A stretch of DNA of 64,000 nucleotides from positions 1,094,001-1,158,000 of the forward strand of contig CAKNFP010000001.1 in the NCBI GenBank assembly GCA_930633525.1, given 5' to 3'. Positions within the stretch are counted from its first letter, which is position 1; each line of letters begins with the position of its first letter. Origin of the DNA: Hyphomicrobiales bacterium (GTDB lineage: Bacteria > Pseudomonadota > Alphaproteobacteria > Rhizobiales > Beijerinckiaceae). The notes beneath the pieces were generated by a model. The model was not told the origin of the DNA, did no database searches, and saw nothing but the letters and a program-made list of their open reading frames with translations. Below are positions 1 through 7,992 of the stretch, piece after piece. The translations under genes and the position numbers were made by a program.

Positions 1-1574
1 CCCAGGAGGCGGGTGACGAGCTGCATCGTCTCTCCGCTCTCCGCCGCCGCCGCGTAGCCGTCCACAAGTGCGCGCCCCGCATAGAGATTTGGGGCGTCCA
101 GAACGCTGGCCGCGTCTCCCCCGTCGTTCAGCCCATGCTCGAGAGCATAGTAAGCGCTCAGGCTCGCCTTGGTTTTCACGATCTGGCCGTCTTCGCCCGC
201 CTGGCCGCCGGCTGACTGGATGAGGGCCAGGGCAAAATCGCTTGGAGCCAGTTGGCCCGTTTCGATCATCCGCACCCAGAAATTGAGACCCTCGCTGTCG
301 GGTGCGCGGCCGAGGATGTCGAAATAGGCCTGGGTTACCGCATAGGTCACAGACTGGCCTGCCGGTCGCGATCCGGCGGCTTCAGCGGAATCGTAGAAGC
401 GCTGGGCCAAATCCTCCAGGCTCATGCCGTTGGCATGCTGGGCGGCCCAGAAAAACAGACCGAGCGCGTCAGGGGCGCGATCAAAATAGGCGTTGTAAAG
501 GCTGATGATTGGCGCGAAATCCGCAGCGTTGAGATTGGCGGCTGCGAGCATCGACGTCAGATCGATCGTTTGACCATCGAATTCGGCGTTTTCCACATTG
601 GACAGCGTGTCGACGCCCTCTCCGCCAGTGCGGTCCGCGACGCTGAGTATGTGCTCGCCAGCACGCGCGCTGATCGCGAAGCTGCTGGCTGCTGCCGTAT
701 ACACTGCTGTATCGTTGCCCGAGCCCCCCTCGAGGACATCGTTGCCGCCGCCGCCGATCAGCCTGTCATCACCGTCGCCGCCATCGATATACTCATGGGC
801 CGCTGAGCCCAGCAGCGTGTTATGCGAGGCATCGCCGGCGAGAGCGGCAATTTTCTCGACCTTCACATCATCGACGTCGAAAAAGAACAACTGGTTCTGG
901 GCTTGGCTCGCGGCCGGTCGAAGGCTCGAGTCGCCGGTCGGCCAGGACGCGGGGGGGGCCCAGATGTTGAAGTGCAGGGCCATCGCCTTGTCGGGAACCA
1001 GATTGGTTTCAGTGCGCACAACCTGGCCATCGATCAGCCAGCGCACCATGTTTGGCAGCCACTCGATCCGATACGTATGGAAATCGGCCAGCGAGCCGCT
1101 GATCGGATAGGAAATGGGGTGGCCCTCTCCGAGCGGCTCATTGTGGTAGATATTCGTCTGCATCTCATTGAAGCGGTTCGACATCGCTTCAAAGTCGATT
1201 TCGTCGTGGTTTTGAGGTGGTCCGGCAAACGTGAAGAAGCCACCGATGATGCCACGCTGGTCCTGTTCGTAGCGAACCCGGGCCTCAAAGGCGATGGGCC
1301 CGTTGCCCAGGTCGAACAGCCGGTTGGTGATGGCCTCGGAGCCCACGAACGACGTATGGTTCGGGTCTGTTGGATTGAAGCTGTCAAGTTGCAGGCGCAT
1401 CACACCGTTCGACGCCACGGGCAACGATTGCCGCTGCTGCGTGTTGCCGTAGTGGGACCCGCCACCATCCGGCGGCGTCCACACATTATAGTGCCACTTC
1501 GCGGAATCGATTGGTCCGTTCGTTGAGAAGTCATCACTGAAAATGACCTCCGAACCGGTAAGCTGTGACGCCAT
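1..1574 (-). CDS. Secreted GH16 glycanase with RTX repeats and DUF4214 (5' part, cut by window edge)
   Basis: The open frame reads from an ATG at 1574 to the window edge, giving about 524 residues without a stop. Residues about 5-250 look like a GH16 beta-glucanase fold. It contains HDEIDFE, which fits the GH16 catalytic E-x-D-x-x/E motif (two glutamates as nucleophile and acid/base). Near residue 270 follow RTX calcium-binding nonapeptides (GGDGDDRLIGGGGNDVLEGG). The rest matches DUF4214 (NLNAADFAPIISLYNAYFDRAPDALG, then a second similar unit). There is no N-terminal signal peptide, as expected for type I secretion through a C-terminal signal. Known relative by architecture: rhizobial ExsH, which trims succinoglycan. 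I infer an extracellular enzyme acting on an exopolysaccharide; the exact substrate is not visible. The C-terminus lies outside the window. Confidence 0.88.
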   Translation of the reverse strand, partial: MASQLTGSEVIFSDDFSTNGPIDSAKWHYNVWTPPDGGGSHYGNTQQRQSLPVASNGVMRLQLDSFNPTDPNHTSFVGSEAITNRLFDLGNGPIAFEARVRYEQDQRGIIGGFFTFAGPPQNHDEIDFEAMSNRFNEMQTNIYHNEPLGEGHPISYPISGSLADFHTYRIEWLPNMVRWLIDGQVVRTETNLVPDKAMALHFNIWAPPASWPTGDSSLRPAASQAQNQLFFFDVDDVKVEKIAALAGDASHNTLLGSAAHEYIDGGDGDDRLIGGGGNDVLEGGSGNDTAVYTAAASSFAISARAGEHILSVADRTGGEGVDTLSNVENAEFDGQTIDLTSMLAAANLNAADFAPIISLYNAYFDRAPDALGLFFWAAQHANGMSLEDLAQRFYDSAEAAGSRPAGQSVTYAVTQAYFDILGRAPDSEGLNFWVRMIETGQLAPSDFALALIQSAGGQAGEDGQIVKTKASLSAYYALEHGLNDGGDAASVLDAPNLYAGRALVDGYAAAAESGETMQLVTRLL

Positions 1575-2195
1575 GTTACCCCCCAATGCCCGGCTGCCCA
1601 ATCCGGAGTCATTCCTCAAGCAATTCCGGAACATATGTGTGATGGCCTTTCGCTCCGGAATTGCGAAGGCCCGAAGATATGGAGCGTTTCCGCGTTTTCA
1701 AGAAAACGGCAACGTACTAAGTATCGAAAAATAATATATCGCCATCCGTCGTGCCAGCGCAAGACAAGCCTTGCGTTTCACGCCTTGCTTCACATGACCC
1801 GTGTGAATGGCCGCCTCATTTCATGGTGGTGCCGTTGAGCGTGGATATGGGCGCCGGCCACGGCGCCGTGTTTCGAGAAAGACTAGCCTTTTCAAGCTAT
1901 GGCCGGGAAAAGACAAGGTATGGGAGTAAGATCGAGGGTCGCCAGAAAATATCGCTTCGCGGAATGTTTTATATTTGCAAATATCGCACAAAAACCTCTT
2001 TTCTTGTAAGAATTGTGAATATTGAAGATATTTATTTGTAGTTACCTTGTGGTCCGCCCCTTATGTGCAGTTTCACGCGCTTGTCGCGGGTCGGGTCGGG
2101 GCAGCGGCTTACGGCCTTCTTATGCGACTGGCGATGGAGCCAGACCCGTCGATAGGGACGGGGACGCTCCCGTCCTGTTTTCCGGGGGAGGAGCC
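1575..2195. other. Intergenic region, no gene recognised
   Basis: About 620 bases lie between the start of the glycanase gene and the SMR remnant. No open frame here resembles a known protein. The stretches around 1720-1745 and 1965-2045 are clearly more AT-rich than the surroundings and could hold the promoter of the glycanase gene (minus strand), but no convincing -35/-10 pair was found. A strong hairpin at 2156-2175 (8-bp stem, loop ACGC) lies just before the Shine-Dalgarno sequence of the SMR remnant. Confidence 0.5.
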
Positions 2196-2528
2196 ATGGT
2201 GTCCAGCGCGTTGAGCTGTATGGATCTCCTGATCGCGGTCATCGCCGAGGTCGTCGCCACCTCGGCGCTGAAAGCAACAGTTCTACCCGTCTTGGTCGCG
2301 CCCCGTTGACAGGAGTGGGATAGGAGCCGTGTCTTGTCACTGACATGGCTCACAATGCCGAGCGGCGTGGCCTTGAGATCTGCGATCTGGTCTGGCGTCG
2401 GGCTCATTTCAGCCGAGAACTGGATAGGGTTCCAGCAAAGCCTGGATTGGCCGGGCTTTCTCGGGTTGGGCCTGATCATCGCAGGTGTCATTGTCGTGAA
2501 CGAGTTCCCCCGCTCGGTCGGACATTGA
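2196..2528 (+). pseudogene. Decayed SMR-family (EmrE/Qac-type) drug/metabolite transporter
   Basis: Two blocks in the same frame match small multidrug resistance proteins. MDLLIAVIAEVVATSALKAT (2220-2279) is the first membrane helix with the essential Glu retained. MPSGVALRSAIWSGVGL...WIGFQQSLDWPGFLGLGLIIAGVIVVN..SVGH (about 2355-2525) is the C-terminal half, with the IWSGVG motif and the usual C-terminus. Between them the sequence has diverged, is shorter than a normal SMR protein, and holds an in-frame TGA at 2307-2309, so no working protein can be made. An intact SMR protein is about 105-110 residues. A good Shine-Dalgarno (GGGGGAGGAGCC) precedes the ATG at 2196. The last 120 bases are antisense to the 3' end of the tyrA-like gene. 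I infer loss of a once functional transporter. Confidence 0.8.
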
Positions 2529-3347
2529 TGTCTGGACTGTGTTCGCCGTCAGCTCCGCCGGAAGCGGCTTCGCCAACGCGTTGGCAGCGTGATCCTCGAG
2601 CTCCAGATCGAGGGCGGCTGCCAGCGTGAAGAACCGACTGCGGACCGCGGCCGAATAGGGATTGGAACGCTCGATCGCCTGGAATACGGCCGGCGAGTCA
2701 TGGCGTACCATGCCAACGGCCTGCATGATGAGATCGAAACTGCGGGTCGTCATGCGTGTCGGCAGCGGCTCCATCTTCACGAGCACTTTGGCGATGAGAT
2801 GGGTCAGCCCCTGGACCACCGCAGCATCCTGGTCGTGCGCCTGCGGGGTCGTGACGATGACATCGAGGCCGAGCGCGCGGCGCAGGAATGCCGCCACCCT
2901 GAAGCCACGGCGGCCGCGGATGGGACAGACGGCAATTTTCAGGCCCGCGAGGCCATCGCGAGCGCTCTGCGGGCCGAAGAGCGGATGCGTCGCGACGATA
3001 TCGACAGTGTCCGGCAGCCCGCGTGTCATGATCTCGGCCGGGATAACCTTGACCGAGCCCACGTCAAGGACGAGCGTGCCGGCGCCGAGATGCGGCGCGA
3101 TCGCCGCCACCGCTTCTTCCAGCGCGCCGACGGGCGTGGCCAGGACCACGATCGGACATCGGGCCGCCGACGCCATGTCGGTGATCGCGACAGTCGGATG
3201 GCCGCTTGCCGATCCCGGGGGGATGGCGGGGTCAAAGGCGCGGATGTGGAAATGAGCGCCGAGGTGCCGGGCCATCAGCCGGGCAAAAGCGCCGAAACCA
3301 ATGATACCCAGAAGGGGAGGCTGAGCGGTATCGTGAGGGACTTGCAT
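2409..3347 (-). CDS. tyrA: Prephenate/arogenate dehydrogenase family protein (TyrA-like)
   Basis: The protein starts MQVPHDTAQPPLLGIIGFGAFARLMARHL, a Rossmann nucleotide-binding start (GxGxxA type), followed by VVLATPVGALEEAVAAIAPHL, VLDVGSVKV and ATHPLFGPQSA. This is the pattern of NAD(P)-dependent prephenate or arogenate dehydrogenases, which make the tyrosine precursor. The start at 3347 is chosen because AGAGG lies about 7 bases upstream; the frame stays open further upstream but without a comparable site. The last roughly 38 residues run antisense through the SMR pseudogene and do not look like the family, so the original stop was probably near 2530. Upstream lies a putative Tyr attenuator (3353-3488), which supports a role in tyrosine synthesis. 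Prephenate versus arogenate preference cannot be read from sequence. Confidence 0.85.
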   Translation of the reverse strand: MQVPHDTAQPPLLGIIGFGAFARLMARHLGAHFHIRAFDPAIPPGSASGHPTVAITDMASAARCPIVVLATPVGALEEAVAAIAPHLGAGTLVLDVGSVKVIPAEIMTRGLPDTVDIVATHPLFGPQSARDGLAGLKIAVCPIRGRRGFRVAAFLRRALGLDVIVTTPQAHDQDAAVVQGLTHLIAKVLVKMEPLPTRMTTRSFDLIMQAVGMVRHDSPAVFQAIERSNPYSAAVRSRFFTLAAALDLELEDHAANALAKPLPAELTANTVQTSMSDRAGELVHDNDTCDDQAQPEKARPIQALLEPYPVLG

Positions 3348-3352
3348 GGGAT

Positions 3353-3450
3353 GACCTCTGCAGGCGGCGCGCCAGAGAGGTCTTTCGGAACAACCGCTGG
3401 CCACGCAGCGGTTGAAAGATGACAAAGCACCTCGCCGCTAAGGAAGCGGC
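3353..3450 (-). promoter_or_regulatory. Putative transcription/translation attenuator of the tyrA-like gene
   Basis: Reading the minus strand after the leader ORF, three structures can form. A hairpin GCCGC/GCGGC (3434-3438 with 3446-3450) brackets the leader stop codon. A perfect 9-bp hairpin CAACCGCTG/CAGCGGTTG with a 6-base loop covers 3391-3414. GACCTCT pairs with AGAGGTC (3376-3382 with 3353-3359), burying the AGAGG ribosome-binding site of the tyrA-like gene. AGCGG of the first hairpin can instead pair with CCGCT of the second, giving mutually exclusive folds. CCTCGCC at 3430-3436 can also pair with GGCGAGG repeats in the leader ORF. The second hairpin is followed by TTCCG rather than a run of T, so termination there would be weak and RBS masking may matter more. 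Confidence 0.5.
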
Positions 3451-3488
3451 GCGTAGTAAAGTCCGGCGAGGGCGAGGCGCTTGTTCAT
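3438..3488 (-). CDS. Putative 16-residue leader peptide with tandem Tyr codons
   Basis: The minus-strand ORF from ATG at 3488 to TAG at 3438 encodes MNKRLALAGLYYAPLP. It ends 90 bases before the start of the tyrA-like gene and contains two adjacent Tyr codons (TAC TAC), the end-product amino acid of that enzyme's pathway. AGGAAG lies about 6 bases upstream. A TTGACA box further upstream places the likely transcription start only a few bases before the ATG, so the ORF may be translated from a very short leader, as known for the leaderless trpL of Sinorhizobium meliloti. Stalling at the Tyr codons would decide which downstream hairpin forms. This rests on codon content, position and hairpins only. 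Confidence 0.5.
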   Translation of the reverse strand: MNKRLALAGLYYAPLP

Positions 3489-3497
3489 GGGCCGCTT

Positions 3498-3525
3498 CCT
3501 AGAGCATTCGCACCTGCACTGTCAA
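3498..3525 (-). promoter_or_regulatory. Candidate sigma-70 promoter for the leader/tyrA-like transcript
   Basis: On the minus strand a perfect -35 box TTGACA (3520-3525) is followed after 16 bases by TCTAGG (3498-3503), a poor -10 match (3 of 6). The predicted start of transcription is within about ten bases of the leader ATG at 3488. Confidence 0.4.
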
Positions 3526-3566
3526 CGGTTTCAATATTCTCATCAGGCCTGGCGCTCGGCTCTGAG

Positions 3567-3655
3567 TGCATAGCTTGGCGGTGTCGCACGACATTTCACG
3601 CATATTGCATATGGCGCCGCTTGCTGCCGCGCTCTCCGCGTGCATTATGTGCATA
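3567..3655. promoter_or_regulatory. Cluster of TGCATA motifs, possible operator before the MHS/uxuA genes
   Basis: TGCATA occurs at 3567-3572 and 3650-3655. CATATTGCATATG at 3601-3613 is a perfect inverted repeat (5-bp arms, 3-base centre), and TGCATTATGTGCATA spans 3641-3655. Repeated palindromic words in a short stretch between two divergent transcription units suggest binding of a dimeric regulator, possibly a GntR-type uronate regulator. No regulator gene is adjacent, so this is a suggestion only. Confidence 0.3.
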
Positions 3656-3782
3656 TCTTCGGTCAAATTTCTCCTAATCCATGCAGTTTGCGAGGGTTCG
3701 GCGGGCGGCGTTGCCCTGAGCAAGACCCCGAACATGCCGAAAGGCCCATTACAACTGCTTCGCGTAAGCCGACGGAGATGGC

Positions 3783-5084
3783 ATGTCCGTGACGACGACT
3801 GAGTTTGCTGATGCACCCCGCCGGCTCAAGGCCATCTTTATTGGTTCAATCGGCAATCTTGTCGAATGGTACGATTTCTATGCCTATACCGCTTTCTCGC
3901 TGTATTTCGCGCCCGCGTTCTTCCCTTCGAGCGATCCCGTGGTCCAGCAGCTCAACGCCGCGACCCTTTTCGCCGCCGGCTTCATCGTGCGCCCCGTCGG
4001 CGGCTGGCTCTTTGGCCATCTGGCGGACCGATACGGCCGGCGTCTGTCCCTGACAGTCTCGGTTGTCATGATGTGCTTTGGCTCGCTTATCATAGCGGCG
4101 ACGCCCACTTATGCGACCATCGGCTTCGCGGCCCCGGCGCTTCTGGCCCTGGCGCGCATCATCGAGGGGCTCAGCCTCGGAGGTGAATATGGCGCGAGCG
4201 CCACATATCTCAGTGAGATGGCCGAGCCGGCGCATCGCGGATTCTACTCCAGCTTCCAGTACGTCACGCTCATCGGCGGGCAGCTCACGGCGATTCTTGT
4301 CCTCTTGCTGTTGCAGAATGTCTTTCTGACCCATGAGCAGCTCGTTGCCTGGGGCTGGCGTATTCCCTTCATCATCGGCGCCTGTCTCGCCATTTTCGCC
4401 GCTGTGATGCGGCGCGACATGCACGAGACCGAGTCGTTCCTCGATGCGCGCAAGGTCGCCAAGAGGGAGAGCTCGCTTCGCGGCTTGCTTCGCTATCCCC
4501 GCGAGGTGGCGATCGTCGTCGGCCTCACGGCCGGCGGTACCGCAGCCTTCTACACCTTCACGACCTATATGCAGACTTTCGTCCGGCAGACGGCCGGCTT
4601 TTCGGACATCGTTACCACTTATGTCATCGCCGCTTCGCTCATCTTTGCCGCGATCCTGCAACCGCTCTACGGGGCTCTTTCCGATCGCATCGGCCGCAAG
4701 CCTCTCCTCGTCTTCTTCGGCGTCGCGGGGACGCTCGCGACGGTGCCGCTGCTCAAGCTGCTGTCCCAGGCCCAGTCGCCCGTCATCGCCTGCCTTTTGA
4801 TTTGCGCCGCCTGGATCTTTACGGCGGGCTACACCTCGATCAATGCCATCGTGAAGGCCGAGCTTTTCCCGACATCGATCCGCGCCACCGGCGTGGCTCT
4901 ACCCTATGCCGTCACGGTCTCGGTGTTTGGCGGTACGGCGCCGGCGATCGCCCTGTGGTTCAAGCAGATGGGCCATGAGGAATGGTTCTACTACTATCTC
5001 GCGGGCATCATTTTCGTCTCGCTGCTTGTCTATAGCCTCATGCGCGACACCAAGCATGCCTCCGCCATGGACAGGCATGTGTAG
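3783..5084 (+). CDS. MFS transporter, MHS (metabolite:H+ symporter) family
   Basis: The 433-residue protein has about 12 hydrophobic segments and hallmarks of the KgtP/ProP/ShiA subfamily: IGNLVEWYDFYAYTAFSLYFAPAFFP at the N-terminus, FIVRPVGGWLFGHLADRYGRR (loop 2-3 motif), GLSLGGEYGASATYLSEMA, GALSDRIGRKPLL and ELFPTSIRATGVALPYA. It should be a proton symporter for a small organic acid in the inner membrane. The ATG at 3783 follows GGAGATGG at suitable distance. The mannonate dehydratase gene begins 144 bases downstream on the same strand, so the likely substrate is a hexuronate, an aldonate or a related sugar acid; that is inference from context, because the family usually carries dicarboxylates, proline/betaine or shikimate. 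Confidence 0.9.
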   Translation: MSVTTTEFADAPRRLKAIFIGSIGNLVEWYDFYAYTAFSLYFAPAFFPSSDPVVQQLNAATLFAAGFIVRPVGGWLFGHLADRYGRRLSLTVSVVMMCFGSLIIAATPTYATIGFAAPALLALARIIEGLSLGGEYGASATYLSEMAEPAHRGFYSSFQYVTLIGGQLTAILVLLLLQNVFLTHEQLVAWGWRIPFIIGACLAIFAAVMRRDMHETESFLDARKVAKRESSLRGLLRYPREVAIVVGLTAGGTAAFYTFTTYMQTFVRQTAGFSDIVTTYVIAASLIFAAILQPLYGALSDRIGRKPLLVFFGVAGTLATVPLLKLLSQAQSPVIACLLICAAWIFTAGYTSINAIVKAELFPTSIRATGVALPYAVTVSVFGGTAPAIALWFKQMGHEEWFYYYLAGIIFVSLLVYSLMRDTKHASAMDRHV

Positions 5085-5228
5085 GACGTATGCGAGCTCT
5101 CCAAGATGCCTGAAATCCGCTTCCGCCCGCCAGCTTCGTGAACTATGAGTGCGCTGACCGATGAGATCAGCGTAGGGACGGCGGCGGATCAGGCGCCGAA
5201 CGATCGCGGCAGGTGCAGGAGGCGACAG

Positions 5229-6407
5229 GTGGAACAGACATGGCGGTGGTTCGGGCCCCAAGACCCGGTGGAATTGTCCCATGCGCGGCAGGCGGGCGCG
5301 ACTGGTATCGTGTCGGCGCTCCATCATATTCCGGCCGATCAGCCGTGGACCGATGAAGAGGTCGCCAAGCGCAAGGCGATCATCACCGAGGCCGGCCTTA
5401 CCTGGTCGGTGGTCGAGAGCATTCCCGTCCACGACGCCATCAAGACCAACAGCGCCGACCGCAGGCGTTATGTCGATGCATGGATCGCATCATTGCGCGC
5501 CGTTGCGCGGGCCGGCGTGAAGACCATCTGCTACAACTTCATGCCGGTCGTGGACTGGACGCGCACGGATCTCATGTATCCCGTTCCGGCGGGCGGCTAT
5601 GCGCTGCGTTTTGATATCATCGACTTCGCGGCCTATGACATCTTCATTCTGGAACGCCCGAATGCCGAAGGCTCCTATGGCCCGGACGTACTCGCTGCGG
5701 CCAAGGCACGTTTCGACGCGCTCCTGCCGAGCGAGCGAGAGGCTCTCGAAGGCAATGTGATTGCCGGGTTGCCGGGAACGGATTTCCATCACGACCGCGC
5801 CGGCATGCGCCGCCTGCTCGCGGCCTATGACGGCATCACGCCGGATGACCTGCGGGAAAATCTCCTCAGTTTCCTGGCGGAAGTCGTTCCGGTCGCCGAG
5901 GAAGAGGGCGCGCGGCTCTGCATCCACCCCGATGATCCGCCGTTCTCGCTATTCGGCCTGCCGCGTGTCGTCTCCACCGCATCGGACGCGCGCGCCATTC
6001 TCGCCGGGGTCGAGTCCAGCGCGAACGGCCTGACGTTCTGCGTCGGCTCCTACGGCGCGCGGGAGGACAACGATCTCGTTGCGATGGTCGATGAATTCGC
6101 GCCGCGAATTCATTTCGCGCATCTACGCAACGTCAAGCGCGAGGCGCCGAAGACCTTCCACGAGGCCGAGCATCTCGGCGGCTCGTCCGACATGGTCGGC
6201 GTGGTCGCAGGCCTGATGAAGGAAGAGCGGCGCCGGCGGGCTGAAGGCCGCCCCGACGCCGAAATTCCGATGCGGCCCGACCATGGTCACCTGCTGATCG
6301 ATGATATCGGCAAGCGCACCAACCCCGGCTACTCCTGCATAGGACGCCTGAAAGGCCTGGCCGAGCTGCGCGGTGTCATGGCCGCCATCGATGCGGGGCA
6401 CGCCTGA
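5229..6407 (+). CDS. uxuA: Mannonate dehydratase
   Basis: The protein matches UxuA along its length: [35 protein letters not shown] at the start, then [70 protein letters not shown] and RPDHGHLL. The enzyme converts D-mannonate to 2-keto-3-deoxy-D-gluconate in glucuronate catabolism (cytoplasmic, Mn-dependent in studied members). I chose the GTG at 5229 because AGGAGG lies just before it and the product (392 residues) then begins like the known 394-residue E. coli enzyme; an upstream ATG at 5145 would add 28 unrelated residues. It probably shares a transcript with the MHS permease. UxuB and UxaC are not in the window. Confidence 0.93.
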   Translation: MEQTWRWFGPQDPVELSHARQAGATGIVSALHHIPADQPWTDEEVAKRKAIITEAGLTWSVVESIPVHDAIKTNSADRRRYVDAWIASLRAVARAGVKTICYNFMPVVDWTRTDLMYPVPAGGYALRFDIIDFAAYDIFILERPNAEGSYGPDVLAAAKARFDALLPSEREALEGNVIAGLPGTDFHHDRAGMRRLLAAYDGITPDDLRENLLSFLAEVVPVAEEEGARLCIHPDDPPFSLFGLPRVVSTASDARAILAGVESSANGLTFCVGSYGAREDNDLVAMVDEFAPRIHFAHLRNVKREAPKTFHEAEHLGGSSDMVGVVAGLMKEERRRRAEGRPDAEIPMRPDHGHLLIDDIGKRTNPGYSCIGRLKGLAELRGVMAAIDAGHA

Positions 6408-6444
6408 TCGCGTTGGGCGATCAGGACTCAGTTTGATTTCGGCC

Positions 6445-6467
6445 TCGGCGGCGCGTGGCCGCCGAGC
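6445..6467. terminator. Hairpin between convergent uxuA and manC
   Basis: A perfect 9-bp inverted repeat (CTCGGCGGC, loop GCGTG, GCCGCCGAG) lies between the ends of two convergent genes. There is no T run on either side, so it may act as a weak or Rho-assisted bidirectional terminator. Confidence 0.45.
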
Positions 6468-6506
6468 GGAATGGATCAAGGGTGGCTTTGCGGCTGCCCC
6501 CGATTG

Positions 6507-7961
6507 TCACCCGACTTCGTTCGCCTTGTCGACGCGCGCGTAGACGTCCTCGATACGCACGATGTCGTCCTCGCCGAGATAGGGACCCGACTGTACCTCG
6601 ATCAGGTTCAGCGGGACCTTGCCCGGGTTCTCCAGCCGGTGCACGCAGCCGAGCGGCAGGAAGATCGACTCGTTCTCCCGGAGCAGCAGTTCCTCGGCGT
6701 CGCGCGTGACAAGCGCCGTGCCGTTGACCACCACCCAATGCTCGGCGCGGTGGTAGTGCTTTTGCAAGGACAGCTTGGCGCCCGGCTTCACGGTGATGCG
6801 CTTGACCTGGAAGCGCTCGCCCATATGCAGCGACTGGTAGTAGCCCCAGGGGCGATGCACGCGCGGCGTCTGCGTCGCGGCTTCGTGGCCATCCTTCTTC
6901 AGCCGTTCGACGAGAAGCTTCACGTCCTGGTCGCGATCGCGGCGGGTCACGAGCACGACGTCGGGGGTCGCCACGACGACGAGATCCTCGACGCCGAGCG
7001 CCGCCACGAGCTGGCCCTCGCCGCGCAGATAGGAGCCTTGGACGTCCTCCGCGACCACGTCACCCGCGATGACATTGCCGGCTGCATCCTGCGCGCCGAT
7101 CTCCCAGAGCGCCGACCAGCTGCCCACGTCCGCCCAGCCGCAGTCGGCCGGCACGACCACGGCCTTGTCGGTCTTCTCCATCACCGCGTAGTCGATGGAA
7201 ATCGAGGGCGAGGTGCGGAAGGCGTCATTGTCGAGACGCAGAAAGTCCATGTCGCTCTTGGCTTTGACCAGCGCTTCGCGGCTGGCGGCGAGAATCTCCG
7301 GCGCGAGCACGGCGAGATCGTCGAGGAAGGCCTGCGCCGGCAGCAGAAAGATGCCGCTGTTCCAGAGATAGTCGCCGTCCGTCACATAGGCGGCGGCCGT
7401 GGCGGCATCCGGCTTCTCGCGGAAGGCAGCTACAGCGTGTGCGCCAGGTGATTGCGGCAACGCCGTGCCGATATGGATGTAGCCGTAGCCGGTCGCCGGT
7501 GCGGTCGGCTTGATGCCGAACAGCACGAGCTTGCCCGCATCCGCGGCGGCGACGCCGGTTTCCACCGCATTCAGGAAGGCCTTGGGGTCAGAGACCACAT
7601 GGTCGGCGGGCATCAGCAGGATGATGGCGTCGGGGTCTTCATTCACCGCGATCAGGGCGGCCGTTGCCGCGGCCGGTGCCGTGTTGCGCCCGACAGGCTC
7701 CAGCACGATGGTGGCATCCTCGATGCCAAGGCCACGCAACTGCTCGGCGATGACGAAACGATGTTCGGCATTGGCGATGACAACGGGGGCCATGAAGGTG
7801 GAGCGATCCTCCACGCGGCGGGCGGTTTCCTGCAGCATGGTTCTGTCGCTGGCGAGCGGCAGGAGCTGCTTGGGGTAAGCCTCGCGGGACAGGGGCCAAA
7901 GGCGGGTCCCCGTGCCGCCGGACAGCAGGACCGGCATGATACGAGGTTTCGATAGTGCCAT
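6507..7961 (-). CDS. manC: Mannose-1-phosphate guanylyltransferase / mannose-6-phosphate isomerase (AlgA/ManC type)
   Basis: The protein makes GDP-mannose. The N-terminal half is a nucleotidyltransferase with the signature LLSGGTGTRLWPLSREAYPKQ and DAIILLMPADHVV. The C-terminal part is a type II phosphomannose isomerase cupin (LSLQKHYHRAEHWVVVNGTALV). From the ATG at 7961, preceded by GGGAG, it is 484 residues, close to AlgA (481). An upstream ATG at 7991 or an extension to 8114 is open but not family-like. It lies directly downstream of the outer-membrane-type gene at 7993-8964 on the same strand. With that gene and the nearby secreted glycanase it points to production of a mannose-containing surface polysaccharide. 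Confidence 0.93.
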   Translation of the reverse strand: MALSKPRIMPVLLSGGTGTRLWPLSREAYPKQLLPLASDRTMLQETARRVEDRSTFMAPVVIANAEHRFVIAEQLRGLGIEDATIVLEPVGRNTAPAAATAALIAVNEDPDAIILLMPADHVVSDPKAFLNAVETGVAAADAGKLVLFGIKPTAPATGYGYIHIGTALPQSPGAHAVAAFREKPDAATAAAYVTDGDYLWNSGIFLLPAQAFLDDLAVLAPEILAASREALVKAKSDMDFLRLDNDAFRTSPSISIDYAVMEKTDKAVVVPADCGWADVGSWSALWEIGAQDAAGNVIAGDVVAEDVQGSYLRGEGQLVAALGVEDLVVVATPDVVLVTRRDRDQDVKLLVERLKKDGHEAATQTPRVHRPWGYYQSLHMGERFQVKRITVKPGAKLSLQKHYHRAEHWVVVNGTALVTRDAEELLLRENESIFLPLGCVHRLENPGKVPLNLIEVQSGPYLGEDDIVRIEDVYARVDKANEVG

Positions 7962-7992
7962 GAAAGGGGGCGCTCCCATCTCTTTCGTCATG

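Noticed and set aside
2156..2175. Hairpin with ACGC loop just before the SMR remnant, reminiscent of guanidine-II (mini-ykkC) riboswitch stems.
   Set aside because: The class needs two hairpins with ACGR loops. Only one is present, its loop ends in C, and the remnant is of the Qac rather than the guanidine-exporter subtype.
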